Shown: one piece after another, positions 8,230 through 13,942 of the stretch
Layout of the letters: every line of letters starts with the position of its first letter
Position numbering within the stretch: position 1 is the first letter of the stretch
Assembly: GCA_964387775.1 (NCBI GenBank)
Contig: CAYLZO010000137.1
Location: 1 to 13,942 of the forward strand
Origin: CAYLZO01 sp964387775
Lineage (GTDB): Bacteria; Chloroflexota; Anaerolineae; JAAYZQ01
Length of the DNA: 13,942 nucleotides
Reading direction: 5' to 3'
The notes under the pieces: model-generated
The model's database searches: none
The model's input: only the letters and a program-made list of their open reading frames with translations
What the model was told of the DNA's origin: nothing
Translations under genes and position numbers: made by a program

Positions 8230-8361
8230 AGACCTGACAGGTTGCTGCACCACCTAACCCGGTCAGAGCCGGAACCAAAAGGGCCAATGCCGCCCCAAAA
8301 TCCTTGCTCAATGTGCCAGGATTTCGTTGGTTAGGCCCTATCGCAGCAACCTGTCAGGTCT
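8230..8361. repeat. 132-bp inverted-repeat element with 19-bp perfect arms (MITE-like or REP-like)
   Basis: AGACCTGACAGGTTGCTGC at 8230-8248 is the exact reverse complement of 8343-8361. Inside, CCTAACC (8253-8259) pairs with GGTTAGG (8329-8335), and AAATCC (8298-8303) pairs with GGATTT (8319-8324), so the whole unit can fold into a long hairpin. Each arm also contains a smaller palindrome, ACCTG-A-CAGGT. There is no open reading frame of note inside and no clear target-site duplication at the ends. It sits between the divergent rpoB and radC promoters and ends 5 bp before the radC -35 box. Its identity as a mobile miniature element is inferred. Confidence 0.75.
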
Positions 8362-8366
8362 CACCT

Positions 8367-8395
8367 TTGACATAGGAGGGGGCATCGAGTACAAT
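8367..8395 (+). promoter_or_regulatory. Sigma70-type promoter of the radC operon
   Basis: TTGACA (8367-8372) and TACAAT (8390-8395) are separated by 17 nt: a perfect -35 and a -10 with one deviation. The predicted start near 8402 gives a leader of about 40 nt before the radC ATG at 8441. Confidence 0.88.
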
Positions 8396-8426
8396 AGTCC
8401 GGCAAGCACAAGACCCGCAGCACCAC

Positions 8427-8432
8427 GAGGAG
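8427..8432 (+). promoter_or_regulatory. Ribosome binding site that fixes the radC start
   Basis: GAGGAG lies 8 nt before ATG 8441. The frame is open back to an upstream start at 8327, but that lies inside the inverted-repeat element and upstream of the promoter, so it would not be in the transcript. Confidence 0.8.
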
Positions 8433-8440
8433 CCGAACCC

Positions 8441-9145
8441 ATGACAACCGACGCCCAATACCATCCCACCATCAAGGAGCTTCCGAGCAGCGAGCGTCCC
8501 CGCGAGCGCCTGCTGCACTATGGGGCTGGCGCCCTGTCCAACGCCGAGTTGCTGGCCATCATCTTGCGCACCGGCACCCGCGATGAGAACGTGATCCGCG
8601 TGGCCCAACGGCTCCTGGCCGCCTTTGACGGCTTGGCCGGGCTGATGCAGGCCAACGCCGCAGAGCTGATGGCCGAGAAGGGCCTGGGGCCGGCCAAAAC
8701 GGCCCAGATCAAGGCCGCGCTGGAACTGGGCCGCCGGATGCTCGTTGAATCGCCTGACGAACGGCCCCAGATCCGCTCCCCCGCCGACGCCGCCAACCTG
8801 GTCATGACCGAGATGGGCCTGCTGGAACAGGAGCACCTGCGCACGATGCTCCTCGACACCAAGAACCGCGTGCTGGCCACCCCGACGATCTACATCGGGT
8901 CGCTCAACACCAGCCTGATCCGCGTCGGCGAGCTCTTTCGCGAGGCGATCCGGGCCAACAGCGCCTCGCTCATCGTCCTGCACAATCACCCCTCCGGCGA
9001 CCCAACACCCAGCCCCGAGGACGTGGCCGTCACCCGCCAGATCGTCGAGGCCGGCCAACTGCTGGACGTCGAGGTGCTCGACCATCTGATCATCGGCCAG
9101 CAGCGGTTCGTGAGCCTCAAAGAGCGCGGCCTGGGGTTTGGCTAG
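8441..9145 (+). CDS. radC: RadC family protein (JAMM/MPN metalloprotease-like domain)
   Basis: A 234-aa protein of the RadC (UPF0758) family, whose historical link to DNA repair is doubtful and whose true role is unsettled. The N-terminal part has a helix-hairpin-helix-like DNA-contact motif at about 78-92 ('EKGLGPAKTAQIKAA'). The C-terminal MPN domain carries the full metal-binding set: H181 and H183 in 'LHNHPSGD', and D194 ten residues later in 'SPED', the JAMM pattern HxHx10D. E164 in 'RVGELFREA' is the likely partner glutamate. Length is normal for the family. The start at 8441 has a good ribosome site; upstream extension would enter the repeat element. It heads a plus-strand operon, and the next gene begins 6 nt after its stop. 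Confidence 0.95.
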   Translation: MTTDAQYHPTIKELPSSERPRERLLHYGAGALSNAELLAIILRTGTRDENVIRVAQRLLAAFDGLAGLMQANAAELMAEKGLGPAKTAQIKAALELGRRMLVESPDERPQIRSPADAANLVMTEMGLLEQEHLRTMLLDTKNRVLATPTIYIGSLNTSLIRVGELFREAIRANSASLIVLHNHPSGDPTPSPEDVAVTRQIVEAGQLLDVEVLDHLIIGQQRFVSLKERGLGFG

Positions 9146-9151
9146 TCGAGC

Positions 9152-9824
9152 ATGGCCGAGACTGCGGCTCTTTTCGATTTCGACGGCACCCTCTACACCG
9201 GCCACATCTGGCAGGACCTGGTGGCCCACCACCGGGCGGCCCGGCGTCACCGCCACTGGGTCGCCGCCTACGTCGCGCGCAACATGGCCCTTTACCCGTT
9301 CTACAAACTGGGCCTGATGAGCCAGACCACGTTCTACGGCAATTGGGGCCAGACGATGGGTTGGCTCCTCCGCAAATGGTCCCCGGCCGAGGCGCAGGCG
9401 CTCTTTGAGAGGCTGACGGAGAATCAGATCCTGCCCAATCTTGACCCGGCTGGACCAACACCGAGCGCAAGGCCATCTCGTCGCGCTGGTATCGGGCACC
9501 TTTGCCCCCTGGCTGGAGGTGGTCGCCCGGCGGCTGGACGTGCCCCACGCCATCGGCACGCCGCTGGAAGCGCGCAAGGGCCGCTACACGGGGCGCATCG
9601 TCCCACCCCTCTGCCAGGGAGCGGGCAAGCCGGCGCGCCTCAGCACCTACCTGGCCGAGCGGGACCTGGACGTGGATTTGGGGGCCAGCTATGCCTACGC
9701 CGACGGCGGTACCGACCTGCCACTGCTGTACCTCGTCGGGCACCCCTTCGTCGTCCATCCCGACGATGCCTTGCGGGCCGAAGCCCAGGCCCGAAGCTGG
9801 CCGATCCTGGAGGGCGCAAAGTGA
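9152..9824 (+). pseudogene. HAD superfamily (subfamily IB, SerB-like) phosphatase split by a frameshift
   Basis: The two halves of one HAD phosphatase lie in different frames. The first (ATG 9152, about 97 codons) has motif I, DFDGT (residues 9-13), followed by the helical cap region. Around 9440-9445 the homology moves to the next frame, resuming as 'TRLDQHRAQGHLVALVSGTF' and running to TGA 9822-9824. The second part has motif II (SGT), a motif III-like lysine region ('GAGKPARL') and motif IV ('YADGGTDLPLL'). From what I recall of the family, about five residues are missing between 'LPNL' and 'TRLD', so a small deletion (for example 14 nt) would explain the shift better than one miscalled base. 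A repaired product of about 225-230 aa would be normal. The first frame does not stop after the shift but stays open to 10015. Whether the lesion is real or an assembly error cannot be judged here. Confidence 0.8.
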
Positions 9825-10015
9825 CAGGGCGACGGAGAGAATTGTTCCTGACCAACGCGCTGGCCCTGGGCGTGCTGCTCGTCGTGTTGCTGGCCGGCTG
9901 GTGGGACGCCGCCGCCTTTGGGCTCGTCGTCCTGGCCTTTATGGACGTGCTGGTCATCCTCCGCGAGCGACTGGCCCGATACGCCGGGGGCGAAGAAGAA
10001 CGAGAGGAGAAATGA
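9821..10015 (+). CDS. Small membrane protein of unknown function (64 aa)
   Basis: A GTG start overlaps the TGA of the HAD gene by 4 nt (GTGA, 9821-9824), the layout expected for translational coupling. The product starts with a basic stretch (TGRRREL), followed by two hydrophobic segments at about 9-26 and 30-47 separated by 'GWWD', and ends in a charged tail ('GGEEEREEK'). This suggests a hairpin of two membrane helices with both ends in the cytoplasm. I do not recognise the family. The same frame continues open from the first half of the HAD gene, so the start is not delimited by an upstream stop; the overlap and the composition support 9821. Confidence 0.55.
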   Translation: MTGRRRELFLTNALALGVLLVVLLAGWWDAAAFGLVVLAFMDVLVILRERLARYAGGEEEREEK

Positions 10016-10019
10016 AGCG

Positions 10020-10229
10020 ATGACGGACGATTGGCCCGAGATCACCTACGAGCAGGCGAAAGCCGCCTACGAGGCCGGACACAAACTCCACCGGGGCGAC
10101 CGCATCTTCCTGGTGCGCCCTGTGCCACGCGACGCCGTCGAGGGGCCGGTTTTCTGGGTCACCGATGAGCGGACCTTGGGCGACCACGGCCTGCTCCTTT
10201 ACCCCAGCGGGCGTGTCGAAGCCAAGTAG
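10020..10229 (+). CDS. Small soluble protein of unknown function (69 aa)
   Basis: ATG 10020 follows GAGAGGAG (10002-10009) by 10 nt and lies 4 nt after the stop of the 64-aa membrane protein, so it is probably the last gene of the radC operon. The product opens with 'MTDDWPEITYEQAKAAYEAGH', likely a short helix, then alternates in a way suggesting small beta strands ('DRIFLVRPV', 'PVFWVTDE', 'GLLLYPSG'). There is no signal peptide, membrane segment or Cys. I do not recognise a family, and no function is proposed. Confidence 0.65.
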   Translation: MTDDWPEITYEQAKAAYEAGHKLHRGDRIFLVRPVPRDAVEGPVFWVTDERTLGDHGLLLYPSGRVEAK

Positions 10230-10272
10230 CCCGCCCGTCAGGCCCAAGTCCGACTGCGGTCGGTTAGCGCCG

Positions 10273-10301
10273 TTGCGCCGCCGGGGGGAGTATGATACAA
10301 T
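10273..10301 (+). promoter_or_regulatory. Extended -10 promoter upstream of cutA
   Basis: TACAAT (10296-10301) is preceded by TGA (10293-10295), giving an extended -10 (TGnTACAAT). TTGCGC at 10273-10278 is a partial -35 with 17-nt spacing. The predicted start near 10308 leaves a leader of about 32 nt before cutA. Confidence 0.7.
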
Positions 10302-10339
10302 GGGGGCGCTGGCTGGTCGAGAAATCTTTAGGAGGCGCG

Positions 10340-10678
10340 ATGTCTGAACGATTGGTCGTGTTGATGACAACTGGCTCGCAGGAAGAGGCCGAAAAGATCG
10401 CCCAGGCCCTGGTCAAAGAGATGCTGGCGGCCTGTGTGAACATCGTGCCGGGTATCACCTCGGTCTATCGCTGGGAGGACGAGGTGCAGCAGGACCGGGA
10501 GTGGCTGCTCGTGGCCAAAACCCGGCGCGAGGTGCTGAACGACCTCGTGCGACGCGTGCGGCGGCTGCACAGTTACGACGTGCCCGAGGTCATCGCCCTG
10601 CCCCTGGAGGGTGGCAGCGACGCCTACCTGCGCTGGATCGACAGTGAAGTCCAGGGCGGCTGGCACGCAGTGGACTAG
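10340..10678 (+). CDS. cutA: CutA1 family divalent-cation tolerance protein
   Basis: A 112-aa member of the CutA1 family: small, very stable trimeric proteins of ferredoxin-like fold, linked genetically to copper tolerance in E. coli, with a still uncertain molecular role and structural similarity to PII signalling proteins. The family signature is complete: 'TTGSQEEAEKIA' at the N-terminus, 'LAACVNIVPGITSVYRW' (29-45, with C32 and N34), 'LLVAKT' (56-61), and 'LHSYDVPEVIALP' (76-88) before the closing 'YLRWI' segment. The start is ATG 10340, 4 nt after AGGAGG (10330-10335); an upstream in-frame ATA/GTG-like extension would lie over the promoter. It has its own promoter and is followed after 29 nt by a two-gene module of different composition. 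Confidence 0.96.
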   Translation: MSERLVVLMTTGSQEEAEKIAQALVKEMLAACVNIVPGITSVYRWEDEVQQDREWLLVAKTRREVLNDLVRRVRRLHSYDVPEVIALPLEGGSDAYLRWIDSEVQGGWHAVD

Positions 10679-10707
10679 AGGCTCATACGACACCGGAGAA
10701 CCACAGC

Positions 10708-11040
10708 GTGTCAGCGACGCGGCAATGGCTCTGGTCTGGATTCGACAGCGAAGGTATCGAAGGCCGGATCGCCCAAGCCCAATGGGATAGTCACGTAGCC
10801 AATCGACCTGAAATCGAAGGGGCGCTGGCGTTGACTATCCAGGCTCCACGCGCGCCAGAGGTGGTAGAACTCGACAGATCCAGAACGAGGGATGAGCCAA
10901 GACACTGGTTTCGTCTTGTATCTGTCTCAGGAGAGGGGCAGTGGGAAGGGTATTGGCTGCGCGTCAGTGTGAAATGGGTGTTGCAGCCGTCGGGCAAGTG
11001 GATCAAGTTCTACCAGAGTTGCTGGTACGAGAGGAAATAG
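10708..11040 (+). CDS. Small DUF4258/BECR-like protein, possible toxin of a two-gene module
   Basis: A 110-aa cytoplasmic protein starting at GTG 10708, 9 nt after GGAG (10695-10698). The pattern 'WDSHVANRPEIEGALALTIQAPRAPEVVELD', then aromatic and basic residues ('RHWFRLV'), a Val-rich strand ('YWLRVSVKW') and a final strand ('KWIKFYQSCWYERK') resembles small phage- and toxin-like nuclease folds of the DUF4258 or BECR type: a His near the N-terminus, a 'P-x-V/I' turn, then a beta sheet. This is recognition by pattern only, without alignment. It ends 4 nt before the next gene, and the pair is clearly less GC-rich than its surroundings. No signal peptide or membrane segment is seen. A housekeeping hypothetical protein is the alternative. 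Confidence 0.55.
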   Translation: MSATRQWLWSGFDSEGIEGRIAQAQWDSHVANRPEIEGALALTIQAPRAPEVVELDRSRTRDEPRHWFRLVSVSGEGQWEGYWLRVSVKWVLQPSGKWIKFYQSCWYERK

Positions 11041-11044
11041 AAGC

Positions 11045-11455
11045 ATGCAGATTCAGTCCCTGGGGTATGACCCCGAAGCCGACGAATTGGATCTATTAAT
11101 CGACAACGCGTCGCCGGTCGCGGCCGAGTCAGTGCCCGTGGGAGAAGGGATCTTGATCCGACGAGATCCAGATTCAGGTCAGGTCGTGGGCGCCACGATC
11201 CGAGGCTATTCTCATTTTCGCCGCAAAGTCCGGCTCGGTTTGGCCCTCGACTCGAATTTAGCGAGTGTACGAGGATACGCCGCCGAGTTCCAAGCCATCG
11301 TCCAGTGGCAGAAGAACCTGGAAAGACTATCCCAGCAGTTGATGGCTAACCTGGGGATCCCAGAGCGGCAGCAAGAGCTCCTGAACACACTGTTTGAGCC
11401 ACGACCGATTGCGGCTGCTGCGAGAGAAGCGTCGGAATCTTACCAAGCTGAGTAA
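11045..11455 (+). CDS. DUF2283-like protein with extended helical C-terminus, possible antitoxin
   Basis: A 136-aa protein starting 4 nt after the preceding stop, with GAGG (11031-11034) 10 nt before the ATG. Residues 5-56 match the DUF2283 pattern: 'YDPEADELDLLI' at the start, a strand with 'VPVGEGILIRRDPDSGQVVG', then 'ATIRGYS'. DUF2283 proteins are usually about 60-80 aa and are often found beside small toxin-like genes; I recall that they have been proposed as antitoxins. Here the domain is followed by about 75 residues that look helical ('FQAIVQWQKNLERLSQQLMANLGI') and end in an Ala/Glu-rich tail, longer than usual. The extension could bind the partner or DNA. The pairing is inferred from the family pattern and the tight spacing. 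Confidence 0.6.
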   Translation: MQIQSLGYDPEADELDLLIDNASPVAAESVPVGEGILIRRDPDSGQVVGATIRGYSHFRRKVRLGLALDSNLASVRGYAAEFQAIVQWQKNLERLSQQLMANLGIPERQQELLNTLFEPRPIAAAAREASESYQAE

Positions 11456-11477
11456 AGGATGGGGACAATCCCCCAAT

Positions 11478-11493
11478 AGCTAGAAAGCTAGAA
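11478..11493 (+). repeat. Two tandem copies of AGCTAGAA before the kinase-like gene
   Basis: AGCTAGAA occurs twice in direct tandem at 11478-11485 and 11486-11493, in the A/T-rich gap between the two-gene module and the kinase-like gene. A GGGGA/TCCCC hairpin (11461-11473) lies just upstream without a T-run. It may be a small operator or chance sequence. Confidence 0.35.
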
Positions 11494-11505
11494 AGAGATG
11501 ATATC

Positions 11506-12858
11506 ATGCGAGACCTGATCCGGCAGATCGTAGGAGGCTACAAGTCGCTCAAGTTGGAGGGCCAAGACGAGGGCTACGTCCTGTTCCGAGGGGAGGAAGC
11601 CGACACCCGGCAGCCGGTGTTGATCAAGATCCTGCCCCGGCTGCTCGGCGACGATCCCCAGATTGCGGCCGAGTTCCGCAAGCTGTCGCAGGCCATCCGG
11701 GCCCTGAACCATCCCAACATCGCCGCCGCCCAGACCGTGGGCGAGCAAGCGGGCCTGCCCTACGTCGTCACCCGGGCCATCGAGCGAGCCCAGCCCCTGG
11801 CCGAAAGACTGGACCAGCCCTGGGCCGTGGACGCCGCCGCCGACGTGGTCATGCAGATCGGCCAGGCGCTGGAGCACGCCTACAACAAGGGCGTCGTCCA
11901 CGGCGCGCTCACGCCCGACAACGTGCTGGTGCGGCCCGACGGCCGGGTGACCGTGACCGATTTCGGCCTGAGCGAATTGCTCGACATGGTGGGCGCCCAG
12001 GTCAAAGAGGAAGCCTCGCCCTTTCTGGCCCCCGAGCGGCAAGCCGGCGCCCAGGCCGATCCCCGCGCCGACGTCTACTCCCTGGCCTCCCTGCTCTACA
12101 GCTTGCTGACCAAGCGCACGCCGCAGGTGGTCAAGGGCGAGGTGCTGCCGCCCAGCCGCTTTAATCCCGACGTCCCCGCCGAGATGGACCAGGTGATCGT
12201 CAAAGCCCTGGCCCCCAGGCCCGCCGACCGCTACCCCGACGTCAAATCCTTCCTGGCCGCGTTCGGCGCCGTCAGCCTGGTACCGGCCGCGGAAACGGCT
12301 CGCCCGGAGGCGGATGACGACCGGTGCCCCCGCTGCGGCACCCCGAACCAGACCGACCGCTTTTGCCGCAACTGCGGCCAAGGTCTGGAGCGAGGGGAAT
12401 CCCAGGGGGCGGTACCGAGCCGCTCCAGGCGACTGAGGGCCGAACCTTCCCCCAGCAGCCGAACCCGGCCCGAACCCTTGCGGGACCGGGCCATAGAGCC
12501 GCTCAGGCGCACGCGGGAGGTGGTCGCCCCGCCGCCGCCCGCCGAGGCCATGCTCGACGAGCCCATCCAGATCACGCGCATCGACGTAGGCCAGATCGAA
12601 ATCGGCAGGGGCATCGACGTGCAGCCGACGACCATCGCCCAGCCGATGATGGTCGCCTCTGGAGAGATAAGGGGCGATTTCCCCGAGCCCCTGGCGATGC
12701 CCCAGGTCGATCTAAGAGACCTGTGGCCCGAGGCGAGCGACGAGCCCATGATCGCCATGCCCGAGCCGCCGGCCATGCCCGACATCGATTGGGCCGAGGT
12801 CGCGCCGCCGATGCCCGAGGTGCCCGTCATCGAGGACATCTATGTGGAAGAGGATTGA
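11506..12858 (+). CDS. Kinase-fold protein lacking the catalytic Asp (probable pseudokinase) with zinc ribbon and long acidic/proline-rich tail
   Basis: A 450-aa soluble protein related to bacterial Hanks-type Ser/Thr kinases. The N-lobe has K41 in 'VLIKIL' (ATP-binding lysine) and E56 in the alpha-C helix, but the Gly-rich loop is replaced by 'LEGQDEGYVLF'. The catalytic loop reads 'HGALTPDN' (132-139) where active kinases have HRDxKxxN: the catalytic Asp is Ala and the Lys is Thr, while N139 remains. DFG (152-154), APE (175-177) and D189 in 'ADVYSL' are kept. It may therefore bind nucleotide without phosphotransfer. A zinc ribbon follows (C274, C277, C287, C290; CxxCx9CxxC), then about 160 residues rich in Pro, Met, Glu and Asp, probably disordered. 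No membrane helix or PASTA repeat is present. ATG 11506 has only a weak ribosome site, but the N-terminus matches kinase starts. murF begins 26 nt downstream. Confidence 0.85.
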   Translation: MRDLIRQIVGGYKSLKLEGQDEGYVLFRGEEADTRQPVLIKILPRLLGDDPQIAAEFRKLSQAIRALNHPNIAAAQTVGEQAGLPYVVTRAIERAQPLAERLDQPWAVDAAADVVMQIGQALEHAYNKGVVHGALTPDNVLVRPDGRVTVTDFGLSELLDMVGAQVKEEASPFLAPERQAGAQADPRADVYSLASLLYSLLTKRTPQVVKGEVLPPSRFNPDVPAEMDQVIVKALAPRPADRYPDVKSFLAAFGAVSLVPAAETARPEADDDRCPRCGTPNQTDRFCRNCGQGLERGESQGAVPSRSRRLRAEPSPSSRTRPEPLRDRAIEPLRRTREVVAPPPPAEAMLDEPIQITRIDVGQIEIGRGIDVQPTTIAQPMMVASGEIRGDFPEPLAMPQVDLRDLWPEASDEPMIAMPEPPAMPDIDWAEVAPPMPEVPVIEDIYVEED

Positions 12859-12873
12859 CCTGACGCAACTGGC

Positions 12874-12880
12874 AGGGAGG
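12874..12880 (+). promoter_or_regulatory. Ribosome binding site supporting a TTG start for murF
   Basis: AGGGAGG lies 4 nt before TTG 12885. The murF frame has a TGA at 12861-12863 and no ATG or GTG between it and this TTG, so the start is forced unless the protein begins well inside the conserved domain. Confidence 0.8.
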
Positions 12881-12884
12881 GCGC

Positions 12885-13942
12885 TTGATCCACCTCGCTG
12901 ACCTGCTGGCAGCCACCGGCGGCACGGTCCACGGAGCTGTTTTTGCCGAGACCTTTGCCGATTTCTGCTACGACACCCGCTCGCTAAACCGAGGCGAGCT
13001 CTTCCTGGCCGTCGTCACCGACAAGGGCGACGGCCACGATTACGTCCTGGAGGCAGCTCGCAAGGGAGCGGCGGGCGTCCTCTGCCAGCGGCCCTTTGAC
13101 CTGGCCGCTCACGGCGTGACCTGCCTCGTCGTGGACGACAGCCGCCAGGCCCTGCTCGACTGGGCGCGGTACATTCTGCGCAAGCTCAACCCCCGCGTGG
13201 TAGGCATCACCGGCTCCAGCGGCAAGACGACGACCAAAGAGCTGACCGCCGCCGTCGTGCAAGGTACCGCTGTCGTCCCGGTGGCCCAGCGCTACGCCGT
13301 CTTTCGCAACTATGGCAACTACAACGACCGCTACGGCCTGCCCATCGCCCTCGGCCGCCTGCGGCCCGAGCACGAGGTCGCCGTGCTGGAGATGGCGTGC
13401 GACGGCGTGGACGAGATCCGCGAGCTGGCCGCGCTGGCCGGCCCCCAGATCGGCGTCGTAACGGCCGTCAACGAGACCCACCTGGCCTACCTCGGCTCGC
13501 TGGACGCCATCGCCACGGAAAAGGGCCGCCTGGTCGAGGCTCTGCCCCCGGCCAACGCGGGCGGGATCGCGATCCTCAACTACGACGACCCCCGGGTGCG
13601 GGCCATGGCCGGGCGGACCCCGGCGCACGTCATCACCTACGGCCTGGACCCCGACGCCGACCTGGTGGCCGGGGCGGTGGAAGCCGGCCCCGAGGGCACT
13701 GCCTTCACCGTCTTTGTCAAGGATTTCTTTCCCATCCCCGGCCGGCGCGCCCGGCGCAAGCTGCGGGTGCGCCTCCAACTGCTGGGCCGGCACAGCGTCT
13801 ACGCCGCGCTGGCGGCCGTCGCCGTGGGCCTGGCCCTGGACGTGCCCCTGGAGGCAGCCCTGGCCGCGCTGGCCGGGGTCCAGCCTCTGCCGGGGCGGCT
13901 CAATCCGCTGCCGGGCCAGGGCGGTAGCCTGCTCCTCGACGA
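12885..13942 (+). CDS. murF: UDP-N-acetylmuramoyl-tripeptide--D-alanyl-D-alanine ligase (3' partial)
   Basis: MurF adds D-Ala-D-Ala to UDP-MurNAc-tripeptide in the cytoplasm, the last soluble step of peptidoglycan precursor synthesis. The first 352 residues are in the window; a full protein of about 450 aa would need roughly 100 more. The N-terminal UDP-binding domain has 'FCYDTRSLNRGELFLAV' (27-43), typical of MurF/MurE. The ATP-binding loop is 'GITGSSGKTTTKE' (107-119). 'FRNYGNYND' with 'GLPIALG', 'VLEMACDG' and 'NETHLAYLGS' (196-205) followed by 'EKG' fit the MurF central domain, and 'LLGRHSVYAALAAVA' opens the C-terminal domain. The start is TTG, forced by an in-frame stop 21 nt upstream. 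It is 26 nt downstream of the pseudokinase gene and probably co-transcribed with it. Confidence 0.93.
   Translation, partial: MIHLADLLAATGGTVHGAVFAETFADFCYDTRSLNRGELFLAVVTDKGDGHDYVLEAARKGAAGVLCQRPFDLAAHGVTCLVVDDSRQALLDWARYILRKLNPRVVGITGSSGKTTTKELTAAVVQGTAVVPVAQRYAVFRNYGNYNDRYGLPIALGRLRPEHEVAVLEMACDGVDEIRELAALAGPQIGVVTAVNETHLAYLGSLDAIATEKGRLVEALPPANAGGIAILNYDDPRVRAMAGRTPAHVITYGLDPDADLVAGAVEAGPEGTAFTVFVKDFFPIPGRRARRKLRVRLQLLGRHSVYAALAAVAVGLALDVPLEAALAALAGVQPLPGRLNPLPGQGGSLLLD

Noticed and set aside
8230..8361. The inverted repeat as a transcription terminator for radC or rpoB
   Set aside because: It lies upstream of both promoters' transcribed regions and lacks a T-run at either end, so it cannot end either known transcript.
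8354..9577. Minus-strand open frame of 407 codons opposite radC and the HAD gene
   Set aside because: It spans two well-supported plus-strand genes, has no plausible ribosome site or domain pattern, and is explained by codon bias.
10207..10263. Hairpins GCGGGC/GCCCGC (10207-10234) and CCGAC/GTCGG (10250-10263) as terminator of the radC operon
   Set aside because: The stems are short, and neither is followed by a T-run; the second runs into TTAGCGCC. An intrinsic terminator is not supported.
11461..11505. Promoter directly upstream of the pseudokinase gene
   Set aside because: No -35/-10 pair with sensible spacing is visible; the A/T-rich stretch has only the tandem AGCTAGAA copies and a 5-bp hairpin.

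Overview
The window is GC-rich and reads like a genome fragment of a Chloroflexota bacterium (Anaerolineae or a related class), probably from a metagenome-assembled genome. This is inferred from the RpoB type, which carries a large helical insert in its C-terminal part, and from the 'YLPLVLKN' motif in a large secreted protein, a signature often seen in surface proteins of this phylum. No RNA gene, insertion sequence, prophage or CRISPR array was found.

Layout, left to right. (1) The C-terminus of a MurJ/Wzx-type flippase (ends 220). (2) A 235-nt intergenic stretch with a possible promoter, then a 1162-aa secreted mosaic protein: signal peptide, beta-helix, two Ig-like domains, carbohydrate-binding-like domain, Pro/Thr linker, YVTN beta-propeller. 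(3) A strong hairpin terminator shared by this gene and the convergent rpoB. (4) rpoB alone on the minus strand, with no rpoC after it and no ribosomal protein gene before it. Its perfect TTGACA-17-TATAAT promoter lies about 230 nt upstream and gives a leader with three predicted stem-loops. (5) A 132-bp inverted-repeat element next to a second good promoter, which drives a plus-strand run: radC, a HAD phosphatase with a frameshift, and two small unknown proteins (64 aa membrane, 69 aa soluble). (6) A third promoter followed by cutA, then a lower-GC two-gene module resembling a toxin-antitoxin pair (a DUF4258/BECR-like small protein and a DUF2283-like protein). (7) A kinase-fold protein that lacks the catalytic HRD aspartate and carries a zinc ribbon, followed closely by murF, which runs off the right edge.

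How the genes may relate. The two ends point to envelope biogenesis (flippase at left, pseudokinase plus murF at right), while the centre is housekeeping (RNA polymerase beta, RadC, CutA). The strongest candidates for something undescribed are the two-gene module at 10708-11455, the zinc-ribbon pseudokinase beside murF, the isolated rpoB with its structured leader and expanded insert, and the nested-palindrome element at 8230-8361. None can be proven from sequence alone.
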